DNA from: Ursus arctos
Lineage: Eukaryota; Chordata; Mammalia; Carnivora; Ursidae
Length of the DNA: 64,000 bases
Direction of reading: 5' to 3'
Assembly: GCF_023065955.2 (NCBI RefSeq)
Contig: NW_026622986.1
Span: 16,207,848-16,271,847, forward strand
Part shown: positions 47,235 to 59,944 of the stretch, piece after piece
Numbering within the stretch: the first letter of the stretch is position 1
Layout of the letters: each line of letters begins with the position of its first letter
Notes under the pieces: generated by a model
Database searches by the model: none
What the model saw: only the letters and a program-made list of their open reading frames with translations
What the model was told of the DNA's origin: nothing
Position numbers and translations under genes: made by a program

Positions 47235-49527
47235 GAAATTCTATAATAAGAAAAAGGCAAGTTTCAGATTTAGAGAGAACTTATTTAATGCCAATCATGG
47301 TGCCTGGCATGGTGCTATGTTCACACATGCTGTCTTCACACTAAGGACAAAGCCCTGCTTATTTGATGTTTAAATACAAATCTCAATATCTGAAGAATGC
47401 CTAAGATGTACAAACTGGCATGCTGGATGCTTAGAGAAAAGGAGAGAAGAGAAACTAAAAACGAGTAATATAGTACGATCCCAGTCTTAAGGATTTATAA
47501 TCTTATATCAAAAAATCATAATCATTTTTTATCTCATTACAATACATGCTGTTGTAGCAAAAATTAAAACAAATATTTAACTGCTAAATTACCATCAACA
47601 TAATCTAAACACATATTAGCATGGTTTTCTTTATTTGAAAACAAATAAAATTATGACTCTAAGTACATATCATGATATTCACCCCATTACAGAACACTAA
47701 ATGAAAAACCAAAGTATTTTTAATGTTCTTTTTGTTCCCTAGTGTTTTTCTCTTGATTTTGTTTCATTTTTTTAGCAAATGACAACCTCATTACTATACT
47801 AAGCAAACACTGCATTAAACTAAATTAGAACATTAAAACCTAATTTTTTGTTTTGTGTTCTATAGTTAATTCTGAATAAGTTACTATTGATTAAAGACAT
47901 GTACTCGAAAAAAGATATATTAATACAAACTCAATTTTAATGCCATAAGAGGTACCAGAGACTAGTTCGAAAAGCAACAGCTTACAAATAATTCTTTGCT
48001 AATTTATTTACAGTTCCTCCAAAAAACTTTGTCATAGGGTTGGTTCTCCATTAATTGACCTTCATAAACTCACTTTACTTGATTAAAACAGAAGAATGTG
48101 TGATACATCTCTTAGGATGTTGATATACATAAGAGAAGACTATTCCGTTAGAATAAAAATCTCTGCAAAACCTGCGGATACTGATTTAGATCATACATAA
48201 CATCTGCATATGGAAGTAATTCATTACTTAAGTATACTGTGATTAACTTGTTTTTCCAGGAATATTCTTAGAAGTTATCGAAACTGGTTTTCCACTTTAA
48301 AGTTAATATATGATGTCTATCTTCTTTCAACAAAGAGTTTTTTAAATTGCCCCCTTCCAGAAGCAGAATCACGTCCGGATGGCCACTGTCTTTGCAAACA
48401 TTTTTGGCCTTTGTTCATCTGATACGCCACAATCTGATCATAACTGGCACCGGCTAAATTACTAACACTTCTGTTCATCTGCCTTAAACCAATTATGAAC
48501 CATGTCCTGTAATCCTATCATTTTAATACCTTGCTCCTTTCATTTAGAATTAGAATTCAGTCAGGTCAGAACTGTTTTATAAAAATGTCGCGATTAATAG
48601 TTAAATCTCAAGTATGTGGCTTCTGAAATGTTTTAAAATACATGTACTCCTGATTAGTAGTGCCTGAATAAACAAGATCTGAAAGTTTTCTGGAGTGTCT
48701 GACCTAAAATGTTTAGATTTATAATTAAGACTTCCCTGAATCTAACGCTCTAAATCAACTTTACTAAACAGAACGGTCTGAGAGTAAATTCTACCAGGGA
48801 AATCGGCGCAAAGAATTAATTTGTAAAGACTGACTTTGGAGTATGCAATTGCTGCGTTCAACAAACAGTACATATGCAACTATTGGAAAGATTTTTCAAA
48901 ATAATCTAAATACCGTGGGCAATTAGTTTCTCAACCCTGCTGGGAGTGTTCTCAAAATCCAGCTGTGTTCACCAAACCTCAAAAGTGCTGACTGCAGTCT
49001 GGCTATAATAGATTTAAAAGATGAATTAACATATTAACCAAGTACCTTCATTGAATTGCTACACCAAGAAGTAAAGTATTTATGTTTTAATTACACAGAT
49101 AATAAAGATGGCAAGGTAATTATGCAACTAATAGAGTTATGTCCTTAAAAATAACATTTGTGCAGTATCGCTAAAATAAAAAGCGTGAAGGTTTGTAACT
49201 GGAAATAAATCTGCAAGTAATGATGCTTTCTTCACCCACTCTGGAAGTTGCCATTGTGCCACCTTTGCTCCTGCTGAGATGTTAATGCCAGTTCATAAAC
49301 TTCATGGCAACATGGTAATTAACACCTTCCCCCTCCTGGTGCCAGGTCAAAGGCATACTGATCTGGGCTTTCTATGGTGGGAGGACGCATGTTAAAAAGT
49401 ACTCAACAAACAAAACTTCGAGGTTGTGTGTTATGTATGTTTGTGTGTTTCAACTGTGCTCTTGACGTGCAATGACAATGCATTACCTAAACCTACAAAA
49501 AATGTTTGATGATGATGGAAAGTAAAA

Positions 49528-49552
49528 AAACAAAACAAAACAAAACAAAAAC
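49528..49552 (+). repeat. (CAAAA)n microsatellite
   Basis: About five tandem copies of a CAAAA unit in the AT-rich intron. Confidence 0.85.
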
Positions 49553-49654
49553 CCAAACATTATAAATGAATACCGATGATTACATTATTCTTAATAACAG
49601 GATAAGGAGCAATATTTGTTAAAACCTGCTTGTGAATGGAGTTTTCTAACTGTG

Positions 49655-49860
49655 CAAATAGCTTTTCTCATTCGGTAGGTTGTCTTTTCGTCTTGATGAT
49701 TGTTTCCTTTGCTGTGCAGAAGCTTTTTATTTTGATGTAGTCCCAGTAGTTTATATTTGCTTTTGTTTCCCTTGCCTCAGGAGACATATCTAGAAAAAAA
49801 TGTTGCTACGGCCGATGTCAGAGAAAATTACTGCCTGTGCTCTCTTCTAGGATTTTCTAA
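49655..49860 (-). mobile_element. LINE-1 fragment (antisense on plus strand)
   Basis: The plus strand shows tgtttcctttgctgtgcaga, agctttttattttgatgtag and cttttgtttcccttgcctca, a well-known stretch of antisense L1. Only about 200 bases remain. Confidence 0.85.
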
Positions 49861-51959
49861 CTGTGGAAAATTATTTTGAAGCTTCATGATTATTTATTTT
49901 CAATACAGAAATATTAGGAGATAACTTCGTTAATCCTTATTACATTTTTAAAGTTTATCATTGCTACTAATTAATATAAAATAAAGCATGCTAGATCTGG
50001 CTAGGCCTGGCAGAGAGAAGTCAAGGCAGGCAACAGTTGATATAAAAAGGGGTAGACAGGAAATATAGAAGGGTTTGAAACAAAAGCACAGCATAGAATG
50101 GAGGCAGGGAAGAGGAGGTGGTTATTGTCCATCGGGCCAGGTAAACAGCATAAGGAGGTAAATAAATAAATAATAGAAGAGAATAATCAGCTAAATGATG
50201 TGCCTGTAAGATTTAGGAGTTGGGAAGTCGATGTCAAATTCCACAAGGACTGTTGTGGAAGAATGTTAGAAGCAGAAGTCACATGCTCAAGGTTAAGGGA
50301 TGGAGATAAGATGAAGAAGTGGAATTACTTAAAATTAACTAGTCTTTCAAAGAAGTTGATTGAGAAGAAAGAGGTGGGGATAAGGGAAAGGGCCCTGGGG
50401 CAGGAGCAAGTCAGGAAGAAACAAATTTCCATAAACTACTCCCGGTCAATGAACAATTCTGGGCTCCTCAGAATGTTCCAGACTTGTATCAGCTTCCTTC
50501 TATATAACCAGTGGGACCAGCAGAAAAACAGCACATTAGGTGTTGCAATGCCACATTAGAGGAAAGCCTAATCATTATCTAAAACTGGGCTGACAGATTC
50601 CACGGCCATCTCAGTTGATGGAATAAATAGGCAAAGGGCATCCTGTATGTCTTGTCTGTTTTTTACAACTAGGCCTAGGCAGAGCACTCCTCTTTCTATG
50701 GTGAATAAAACATTAAAAACCAAAATTATGAGGGTATAATAGGTATGGAAGAGAGAGAACAGAGACATGCCAAAATAATAAATATTCCTGGGGGAAAATA
50801 TTCAAACAAAAGCAATAATCAAATGTATAATAGAAAAAAAGTTTCCTAAGTTAGAATAAAAACAAACAAACCCAAAACATGATTACAAGGTAGATCACAA
50901 GGCTTTTCTATGTTGTAGGCAGAGAGAGAGTGTGTGCGTCAGACACATTCTGACAAAAAATTTTAACTTTAGTATAAAGGATTCTACACAAATACAAAAA
51001 GAACACATTTTATATACAAAAGAATGGAGATCAGACTGCCCTTAGACTTAGACACTACAAAAACACGTTTCGTAGAAATTTGAGAAAATGTTATGGTGCA
51101 AGAATTCCAAACCCAGAGAAACTGTCGTATGTGTCTGAAGGCAACAAACATTCACAGTGAAGGTCTCAAAAAATATACCACTCTTGACTATCCCTGAAAA
51201 CATTTTTTTAACTGAAAAAATATACTCCAATTAAGAAGTGAATCCAAAATCTTAAGAATGGGTACGTTTTATTATGAGAAATTAACAGTGTACATTGAAG
51301 TGGATTCAATATGTATATAATGGTAAATGTGGATAAAATTGAGCATAATGGCAAAGTGATCCATAAAAATAAAATTATGGAGATTTTTAGAGAGGAGAAT
51401 CTATAACCCCTACGAAATTTACAAACATCAGGAAAGGGAAGAGTTATGAAAGCAAAAATGCTAATAAATATCTTAAATAACCATAGCAACTCTATCTTTA
51501 AAATCGTCATTTAAAATTTCTTTTCGTCTATATAACGAAACGAAAGAAAGAAAACAAAGGAGACAACATAGAAAAATAAAAGGCAGAAAACATAAAACAT
51601 GGTGTCAGAAAGAAGGCCAAACATTTATGTTCTCTGAAATCCCTTCCTGGTACTCCCTCCCCTACAGGCATTTTTCTCTGTGTTTGTCTCACCCCAATGC
51701 AGCTCTCACTTCTGTCAATAATCTGCAACTTCTGAGTTTCCCTACAAACTCTGGTTCTCTCTTTAATTGTACAGAACATTCAGGTCTTCTCAGTCTTTGT
51801 TCCCCCACTAGCCTACAAAAAAACATCTGCGTGCTTAGCTACAGCCTGCCTCCCCCAGAATAAATTCCATATTCTCAGAAAATAATAACAGTATATAGTG
51901 AGGAGAATTGTGTTTCTATTAGAATTTGTTTCTATATAGTTGTATAGCTTTTGTAATTA

Positions 51960-52130
51960 CCATTTTAATGGCTCATTAAGTTATCTCCCGCTGATGTTCT
52001 ACAATTAACAAACCATTCTTTTATTGTTGAATATTTTGGTAGTTTTCAGTAGGTTTTGTTGTTGTTGTTGTTTGTTTCTGTTTTGTTTTATATAACACTG
52101 CAATAAACATTTTTATTCATTTGGACTTTA
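51960..52130. mobile_element. Possible LINE fragment
   Basis: Text such as tgttgaatattttggtagtt and aacactgcaataaacattt resembles L1-derived sequence often seen in antisense orientation. It is short and diverged, so orientation and family are uncertain. Confidence 0.35.
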
Positions 52131-53484
52131 AAAAAAAGAAAGAAAGAGAGAAAGAAGGCCAAACAAATACAATCGTTATAAAAATAAATCTAACAATGAT
52201 CGGTCATCTAGTGGTAGTGATGGTTTCACAATATTGCTAATCTGTGGGGACCTCACCATCCGTTGTTTGCTCCCTTACCCCTAACTGTACTTCTGAAAGT
52301 AGTCCCCTTCATTTGCCTCTTTATTTAAACCATCTGGAGTTTACAGAGCTGGTTATTGCCAAGACCATATTTGATGATAAATGGCAAACTTCATATCAAA
52401 TTAGAATTTAAATCTAAAAAATCAGTTAAGTGAGATTTTAAAAAAATCAGTAGTGGATATAAAATAACATTAAATAAAGCAAAATTAGCTAAAATAAAAT
52501 TACAAGAGAAAAATCAACAGAAATAACACAGTGAGAAACTTCTAACATACCACTCTTCTTCTGTGATAGATCAAAGAATAGATAAAAAATAAAGATGAGA
52601 AAAACTGTACAATGTAATTTATAAAGCTGAACTAAAAGGTAAATATCAAACTCCACATTCCACTGGAAATACATTTTTTTCCATTCAACAAATATTGATC
52701 CACTTATTTTATTCATTGTTTACCTTTATCTTCTAGAATAGTGCCTTGCATATAGCATGCCTAGAATAAATATTTGTTAAGAAGTAAGCGAAGAGCATAC
52801 CTTTTCAGGATTTCATAGAAGACTTGCATGTATTGATTATATCCTAGGCCTCAGTGAAAATACAGTATTATTTTCAAGGCAAAATTTACATTTTTTAAAA
52901 CTACAAATCAAAAAATGTTAGAATTTAAAATGGAAGACTTTGAACTCTGGGTCCTGATGGAGAAATGGGACCTGGGGTTCACTAGAAGTCTTTCCCTCAA
53001 AGTGTTGGCCCAATTTGCTGATATGGTCAAAAGGCTGATTAAAATACTTCCTTCATAAAACTGAAATTGAAAATAATCGTAAGATAACCAAATCTTTATA
53101 TTACATAAATGATGGTACATGTTTTTAAAATGCTAGTCATAATACATATCACCCCACTTCAAAGGGGTATCATGAACAAGAGAAAGTCCAGAAAATGTAA
53201 GAGGATGATTAAAGGATAGCCTACAGACGTGATGTATGGGGAAAGATTAAGTAAAATATAGATTCTCCAGTCTGGAAAAACAGTGGTTAAAGGGAACATG
53301 AAAAAATCACAAATGACATAGATGTAATAAATACAGATTTAGTCATTTGATTCTAAAATAAAGAGTGAGGAGACACAATTTGGAACTGGAATATAGTCAT
53401 TTTAGAACTAGCATAAGGAAGTAGATTCATAAAACATAAAGTACCAGATGGGATTTAAAGACTATCTGGTTGAGTTTCTTTGTA

Positions 53485-54761
53485 TTACAAATAAAGAATG
53501 GATTTCAACAAATGGTGCTAGGAAACTGGATTCCCACTTGCAAAAGAATGAAGTTGGATCCTTACCATACACCATATACAGAAACAACTCAAAATGGATC
53601 AAAGACCTAAACGTTAGAGATAAAACTATAAAATTCTTAGAAGAAAACAGGGAAAGATTTCCTGACATAAGATTTGTTAATGATTTTTTGGATATAACAT
53701 CAAAAGCATAGGAAACAAAAGAAAAAATAAATTGGATTACATCAGAATTAAAAACTGTGCATCAAAGCACACAATCAATGGAGTGAAAAGGCAACCCGCA
53801 GAATGGGAGAAAATATTTGCAAATCATACATCTAATAAGGAGTTACTATCCAGAATATATAAAGAACTCTGACAACTCAATAACAACAACAAAAGTAATA
53901 AATCACCTGGTTAAAAAATGAGAAAAGGATTTAAATAGATATTTTTTCCAAAGAAGAAAAACAAATGGCCAATAAGCATGTGAAAGAAATGCTCAACATC
54001 AGTAATCATTAGAAAAATGCAAACCAAAACACACTGAGATATTACCTCATACTCATTAGCATGACTACTAACCAACTAACTAACTAAATAAATAAATAAC
54101 ATACCAAGTATTGTGAGAATGTAGAGAAATTGGAACCCTGTGTCCTGTTAATGGGAATGTAAAATGGTGCAGCTGCTATGGAAAACAGTATGTCAGCTTC
54201 TCAACGTATTTAACACAGAATTACCCTATGATCCAACAACTCCAGTCATGAGTGTATACCCCAAAGAACTGAAAGCAGGGACTTGAAAAGCAATTTGTAT
54301 ATGCATGTTCATAGCAGCATTATTCATATTAGCCAAAAAGTGGAAGCAACCCAAGTGTCCATTAGTAGACGAACAGATCGACAAAATGTGATATATACAT
54401 ACAATGGAACACTAGTCAGCAAAAAACAAAGGAAATGCTGACAACATGGAGGAACCTGAAGCTAAGTCATGCAAAGTGAAGCAAGCCAGTCACAAAAGGA
54501 CAACTACTGTATGGTTCCACTTATACAAGAACTTAAAATAGTCAAAATCCTAGAGACAGAGAGGATGGTGGCTGGCAGGGATTGCAAGGAGGAAGAAGTG
54601 GGGAGTTCATTGTTTCATAGGTACAGGGTGTCTCTTTGGCAAGATGAAAAGAGTTCTGGAGACGGATGTTGGTGATGGTAGCACAAAAACGTGAATGTAC
54701 TTCGTGCCACTGAGCTTAAAATTGGTTAAGATGGTAAACTTAATATTATGTGTATTTTACC
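53485..54761 (+). mobile_element. LINE-1 3' end (ORF2 C-terminus and 3' UTR)
   Basis: Plus-strand, 5'-truncated L1. An interrupted frame at 53448-53711 includes [20 protein letters not shown], characteristic of the ORF2 C-terminal part, and the sequence runs into a typical 3' UTR (ggttaagatggtaaact...tgtattttacc). Several stops and frameshifts show it is inactive. Confidence 0.9.
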
Positions 54762-54887
54762 AAAAATTTTATTTATTTATTTTAAAGTTTATTTATTTAT
54801 AATCTCTACACCCAACATGGGGCTTGAACTCATGACCCTGAGATCAAGAGTTGCAGGGCTCCACCAACTGAGCCAGCCAGGCACCCC
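54762..54887 (-). mobile_element. Short tRNA-Lys-type SINE
   Basis: Read on the minus strand it begins ggggtgcctggctggctcag and contains aactcttgatctcagggtca and gagttcaagcccc, a tRNA-Lys(CTT)-like body with B box, followed by an ATTT-rich tail. The flanks share ttttacca, suggesting insertion at the 3' end of the adjacent L1. Confidence 0.85.
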
Positions 54888-54959
54888 TTTTACCACCCTT
54901 TTTAAAAGAAGAATAGAACTCATTTCCTTTCCTTTCATCAGAACCAGCTCCTCTTCTTG

Positions 54960-55980
54960 AGTTCCCCATTTCTGTGAATGTCACCATCCTACTTCCAGCC
55001 GTCCCGGCCAGAAACCTGGTCTTATCCTTGACATCACTGTATTCCTCCACCAATCCATGTAGTCAATCAACAAACACTTATGAGCCTTCCCAATGTGCCA
55101 AGCACTTTGCTGTTGGTTCTCCTTACAAATATCTTTTTCAGAAGACTTTCACCTTCCACCTAGATTACTACAGCAATCCCCTTCCTGGTCTTTTCTGGGT
55201 CTGGTCCAGTACACTTCTAACCTCTCCTCCACTTTGCAGCAGGGCATCTGAGTGGCTCAGTCAGTTAAGCATCTGCGTTCAGCTTGGGTCATGATCCCAG
55301 GGTTCTGGGATTGCGTCCTAAGACAGGCTCTTGCTCAGCAGGGAGCCTGCTTCTCCCTCTACCTGCCTGCCGCTCCCCCTGCTTGTGCGCACTCTCTCTC
55401 TCTCTCTCTCTAACAAAGAAATAAACAAAATATTTAAAAGAAATAGAATAAAATAAAAAGTGAATATCTGTAATGGTCCCTCACCTCTCTAAGCCACTTC
55501 AGTGGCTCTTTGTTTCCTTCAAAATAAGATCCAAAGTCCTTAACTTGGCTTCCACCACCCATTAGCATCTGGCTCCTCATTACTTCTACAGCCTTGACTT
55601 TCAGTTTTCTGCTGCATTCTATTCACTGGCCATTCTGAAAACTTTCAGTTCTGGAATTTACTATGCTCTGTCCCTCCTCTGGCCTTTATATACCGTTCCT
55701 TCTCCTTCGAGCACTAGTGATGCTTCCTCATCCCACCACGACCTTCTTTGCCCAGCCAATTTCTATTATTTACTTTAGGTCCTAGGTTGTAAATCACCTA
55801 TGTCAGGAAGACCTCTCTGATCCAAGTTGACATTAGGTGCTCCCCCCACCCCGCCCATGATCTTGTTCTTCTATCATCAAGCCCATTTCACACTACAGTC
55901 TGACCACCTGTTTCCTTGCCTGTTCTGGGTTTATTGACACAGAGTGGGGGCTCAATAAATCATTAATAAATATGTCCAGA
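54960..55980 (+). mobile_element. L2-like LINE fossil (interrupted by SINE)
   Basis: Sequence on both sides of the SINE at 55241-55440 resembles the 3' half of L2: caatccccttcctggtctt before it, then ccaaagtccttaacttggct, tctgccctccc-type pyrimidine-rich text and a terminal gctcaataaatcattaataa. It is old and diverged. The first about 150 bases may be a separate fragment. Confidence 0.6.
55241..55440 (+). mobile_element. CAN-type SINE
   Basis: The head agggcatctgagtggctcag, the tRNA-like region, the CT-rich middle with a (CT)n run and the A-rich tail identify a diverged carnivore SINE inserted in the L2 fossil. Confidence 0.9.
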
Positions 55981-57192
55981 GAGGCTGTGGTTCACTCATA
56001 GTCACAACCTAGGTCATCGCAGTGCCAATAGCGAGACTAGCAGTAGAACTGGACCACCAGGGACTCTCCACCCAGTACTCTTCCCACTGCTATGTCACAG
56101 GATGAGTAATAAATTCATGAAACTCACTATCCCAAGAGGGACTGCGACCATCTTGAAATGGTCCAACCACACTAGACAAAAGAGAAATTGCAATAATTTA
56201 GGTTTGCTATTGTCTGTGTCTTGCCGTTGCCCTTTCTTTTGGTCTCAAACAGCTAAGAAGTCCTGAGAAAGTTGGAAAACAGAACTGATCGGGTTTGATA
56301 AGGTCTAAATTCCATTTGATAGAATACGGATTCAAGCAACTTTTGCCAGTATTAAAAACTTTGATTTTTACAGCCTGTCTAGATTTGGCAAGTCTCCTCT
56401 ATGTTAACTATGCACTGCATGGTGAAACTCGGCTTACTGCAATAAAACTCTGTCTCGAAGAAATCTGTGTGGACTGAGAAGGAAATGTTTCCCATAATAT
56501 ACACATAGACATATATACAGATATGAGTATATATGTTTAGAATATAAATCACTTAAACTAGTCAAAACTGTCATCATTTATAAGAGGAGTGTTGTGGAAG
56601 GGGGAAAATAAAATCACTACTTTTATTAAATAAAATACTCCAAATATACATAAATTAAAACTATAATTTCATCTTCAGTGCTTGTGATGTAATTAATCTC
56701 TCATATTTTACAGATTTATGTCAACATAGCTTGCCACTGAAATGAAAATTGTATTATGTATATAGTGTGAGCATATTATTTTTCACAGCTATATCACATG
56801 CTAGTCTCCGGCCGAAGTTGAAATTACTGTATGGATATCATTCCAAATGTGGATATATTGCAACAACGTTTTCAGGATCACAAACAATGCACAGATTCTG
56901 TAAAATTTCAAAATCAAGAGAAATAAAGGCTTAAAAACTTAATTTAGGAATGAATTGCTTAAAAAGAAAAAGATTCGTAATTAAATCATGGAGTTTATGA
57001 TATCCCTGACAAAGCGACCTCTACTTTTACTCATTGGCATTGGGATGAATTTTGGCCCCGAATAGTAAATATGGCACTATACTCAAAGGACCATTTAAAA
57101 GCAGACAAATACTCTAGTACTTGTGAATACTAATCAAAATCAAGAATAAAAGAGGAAGTATGTGCGCTTAGTTTATATAAAATGAGACATAC

Positions 57193-57376
57193 GATCAGAA
57201 GCTGCTTTAGTTATTGCCTTTGCCGCATTCTTCTGAATATCAGGAATTGTAGAGTTTTCTGCAAATGAGAGGAGCTTCTTAAGACCCCCTGTCTGCTGAA
57301 TCAGTGCCAGAGTATCCATATCTTCAAGACAATTTGCTATCACGGAAAGTGCTTCTATATGAAGGTCATTCAATTC
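57193..57376 (-). CDS. ARMC3: ARMC3 exon D (armadillo repeats)
   Basis: A 184-base exon (acceptor attattag, donor gtatgt) encoding ELNDLHIEALSVIANCLEDM, then QQTGGLKKLLSFAE and STIPDIQKNAAKAITKAASD, ending in phase 1. It holds the end of one armadillo repeat and most of the next. GGLKKLLSFAENS and IQKNAAKAITKAA are standard helix 2 and helix 3 sequences. Confidence 0.97.
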
Positions 57377-57899
57377 CTAATAATCAAAGCAAACACAACT
57401 TGAGAAAATCATGCTAAAAGAGTTCGATACTTCCCAAATTTTACTGTAAGACAAAGGTCAGTCAGAACATGACGTTGTTAGCTTTGTTGTGACAGATGCC
57501 CAAGGAAACAGTTTTGTTTATGATCGTAACATCGCTCTCCCGCACAATTTGCCCCATCTCTTCTTGTTTCCCCTACTCCAAAATGTTTCACAGATGAAAG
57601 ATAATTACTGGACATTTCCAGTAATGGTAGCCAAGTGGAGTTGCTCATACAACCTGCTACCGACAACAATTTTAAAATCTGAAGAAAATATTCTTTGAAA
57701 AAGCAGACAGAAGCTGAAGGAAAGTATGTTCCTTAAAATCTCCTACTGGTAGAGGGAAGTATTAAGTTTGTGGCCCTCTTGCCTGAGGAATCTCCCGAAT
57801 CCCCATCGCTGTGGAAAACTGCAGCCTTACCTGAACAATGAGATGTTTAAGGTGGGAATCCTTAAAGTGAGCAGAACAAAGAGAGGATGCTTATGGAAT

Positions 57900-58720
57900 T
57901 CCTGTCTACCATGTTCCCCGCCATCCTGAAGCAGCTTGATAGAATGGCCTTTTGAAGACTTAGTTACAGTGCCAGCAAAGTGGCAATACCTTGCAGGGCT
58001 TGGGCAAGCTTCTCCACAAGGGTATTATGTTCTGAATCAGCATCCAATATACGGTGCCGTTTCTCCCATAGCCAGTGATGGTGGGTCCAGGAGTCAAGGG
58101 GTGGAAATGGGTGTGGCAGCAGTCAAGATTACCCCTAGTGACCCACTAGCAACATTCTGCTTCCTGTCTCCCAGAACTTCTGCTCTGCTGGCCTAGAGGT
58201 CTTAGTTCCAAAGGGGAGAATGCTTCCACCAAGAGACACAATGATTCCACTGAACTGGAAGTTAAAACTGCCACCCAGACACTTTGGCCTCCCCGTGCGT
58301 CTAATGCAGGCAAAGAAGGGAGTTACTGTGCTGCTGGGGTGACTGATCCCAGTTACCAAGGGGAAACTGGACTGCTACTCCACAATAGAAGAAGACTATA
58401 TCTGGAATATAGGAAATCCTTAGGGTGTCTCTTAGTATTACCATGCCCTGTGATTAAGGTTGATGGAATATACAATTACCCAATTCAGGCAGGACTACTA
58501 ATGGCCCAGACCCTCAGGAATAAAGATATGGGTCACCATATCTTCAAGCTAAAGTGCTTGCCGAGGGCAAAGGGAATATGGAATGGGTATTGGAGGAAAG
58601 TAATTATAAATACCAACTACGAGCATGTAGACAAAAGTGTTGTAACTGACATGAGTATTTCTTCCTTATTTTGTTATAAATAAGTGTGTATGTGTGTATG
58701 TATGAAATATCTTTGTTTTT
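57900..58720 (+). mobile_element. ERV-L-like internal relic with dUTPase-like segment
   Basis: About 800 bases of old endogenous-retrovirus sequence on the plus strand. A reading frame at 58339-58683 (114 codons) includes TDPSYQGETGLLLHN at its start, which resembles the conserved dUTPase motif with Tyr-x-Gly-Glu. ERV-L elements carry a dUTPase domain after integrase, so that is the likely origin. The upstream part is broken by stops and no LTRs are attached. It is a dead copy; no function is suggested. The assignment rests on motif memory and needs a repeat-library search. Confidence 0.6.
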
Positions 58721-58778
58721 TTTCCCTCTCTTGTCCCCTTAGGTAATGTAAGATGTACTGATTTTAAAAATTAGTATT

Positions 58779-58972
58779 GGGGCGCCTGGGTGGCACAGCG
58801 GTTGAGCGCCTGCCTTCGGCTCAGGGCGTGATCCCGGCGTTGTGGGATCGAGCCCCACGTCAGGCTCTTCAGCTATGAGCCTGTTTCTTCCTCTCCCGCT
58901 CCCCCTGCTTGTGTTCCCTCTCTCGCTGGCTGTCTCTATCTCTGTCGAATAAATAAATAAAATCTTAAAAAA
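58779..58972 (+). mobile_element. CAN-type tRNA-Lys SINE
   Basis: Full-length SINE with head ggggcgcctgggtggcac, A and B box region, CT-rich middle, aataaataaataaaatctt and A-tail. The flanking duplication aaaaattagtatt is at 58766-58778 and 58973-58985. Confidence 0.95.
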
Positions 58973-59189
58973 AAAAATTAGTATTAATTTTATATCAATA
59001 GTATTTAAGTTACAGGATATCAAGGAGAAGAGTAAACATCATCGCATCCTATTCTGGAGAAGAGTTAGTATGTTTTGGTTGTACACAGCATAGTTATATC
59101 ATGCCAGGCAGAAGTAGGACCTTGCTATTGCCTTTATTTGGAAACTGCATATGATTTAAGGAGATGTGTATGGGTGCCAAATTTATAAG

Positions 59190-59620
59190 GGATGGACTTA
59201 TGATGATTAATTTTCATGTTTTAACTTGGCTAGACCATCCAGATATTTGGTATCCAGATATTTGGTCAAACATTATTCTAGATGTTCAGTGAAAATATTT
59301 CTTTAGATGAAAATAATATTTATTTATTTATTTATTTATTTATTTTATAAAGATTTTATTTTTATTTATTCGACAGAGATAGAGACAGCCAGCGAGAGAG
59401 GGAACACAAGCAGGGGGAGTGGGAGAGGAAGAAGCAGGCTCACAGTGGAGGAGCCTGATGTGGGGCTCGATCCCATCACGCCGGGATCACGCCCTGAGCT
59501 GAAGGCAGACGCTTAACCGCTGTGCCACCCAGGCGCCCCTGAAAATAATATTTAAGTCAATAGATTGAGTAAAGCAGATTACTCTTCACAATGAGTAAAT
59601 AACTATTCTTACTTTCCCTT
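59190..59620 (+). mobile_element. Old LTR-like repeat split by a SINE
   Basis: Both flanks of the SINE at 59323-59539 (gattaattttcatgttttaa on one side, aagtcaatagattgagtaaa on the other) resemble the same repeat family seen more completely at about 45105-45785. The family name is uncertain. The element is degraded and carries an internal duplication of ccagatatttgg. Confidence 0.55.
59323..59539 (-). mobile_element. CAN-type tRNA-Lys SINE
   Basis: Minus-strand SINE: the poly-T/ATTT-rich tail comes first on the plus strand and the head (complement of ggggcgcctgggtgg) last. The target-site duplication tgaaaataatattta is present at 59308-59322 and 59540-59554, exact over 15 bases. It lies inside an older LTR-like repeat. 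Confidence 0.95.
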
Positions 59621-59944
59621 AGAGAAATCTATGGCTGATAAAGCTTAAAAGACTAATTCTAGGTATTTCAGGAAATCATAAAGAAGATCCTAAACAAGAA
59701 TTTTAAAATCTTATATTTCTAAACCAGAAGATCAAAAAAATTTTTTATAATGTCCTCTATCATTAATCTGATTTAATCATGCTGATAAACAATGTAGCAA
59801 TAAGCAAATTAGTCCATTACACTTGGTACTATGCTAAAATATATTAAAATTTCATTTTTAAAAATATTATACAATTCATATTTTATAACAACATTTAGAA
59901 GAGATACATTTCCTTGTAGAGAGTTGAATGAAAGTTACAAATAC

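Larger units (their letters stand above)
46777..57192 (-). other. ARMC3: ARMC3 intron, 10.4 kb
   Basis: Contains L2 fossils split by a SINE (54960-55980), an L1 3' end with an adjoining SINE (53485-54887), L1 antisense pieces near 49655 and 52020, and a SINE near 47028. The stretch 47280-49520 is almost free of recognisable repeats. Stretches 50400-51950 and 52140-53480 are AT-rich and unassigned. Confidence 0.8.
57377..59944 (-). other. ARMC3: ARMC3 intron, 2.6 kb
   Basis: Holds an ERV-L-like relic (about 57900-58720), a SINE (58779-58972), and an old LTR-like repeat (about 59190-59620) split by a second SINE (59323-59539). The stretches 57377-57890 and 59620-59940 show nothing I recognise. 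Confidence 0.8.

Noticed and set aside
53448..53711. 87-codon plus-strand frame
   Set aside because: It is a remnant of L1 ORF2, not a gene.
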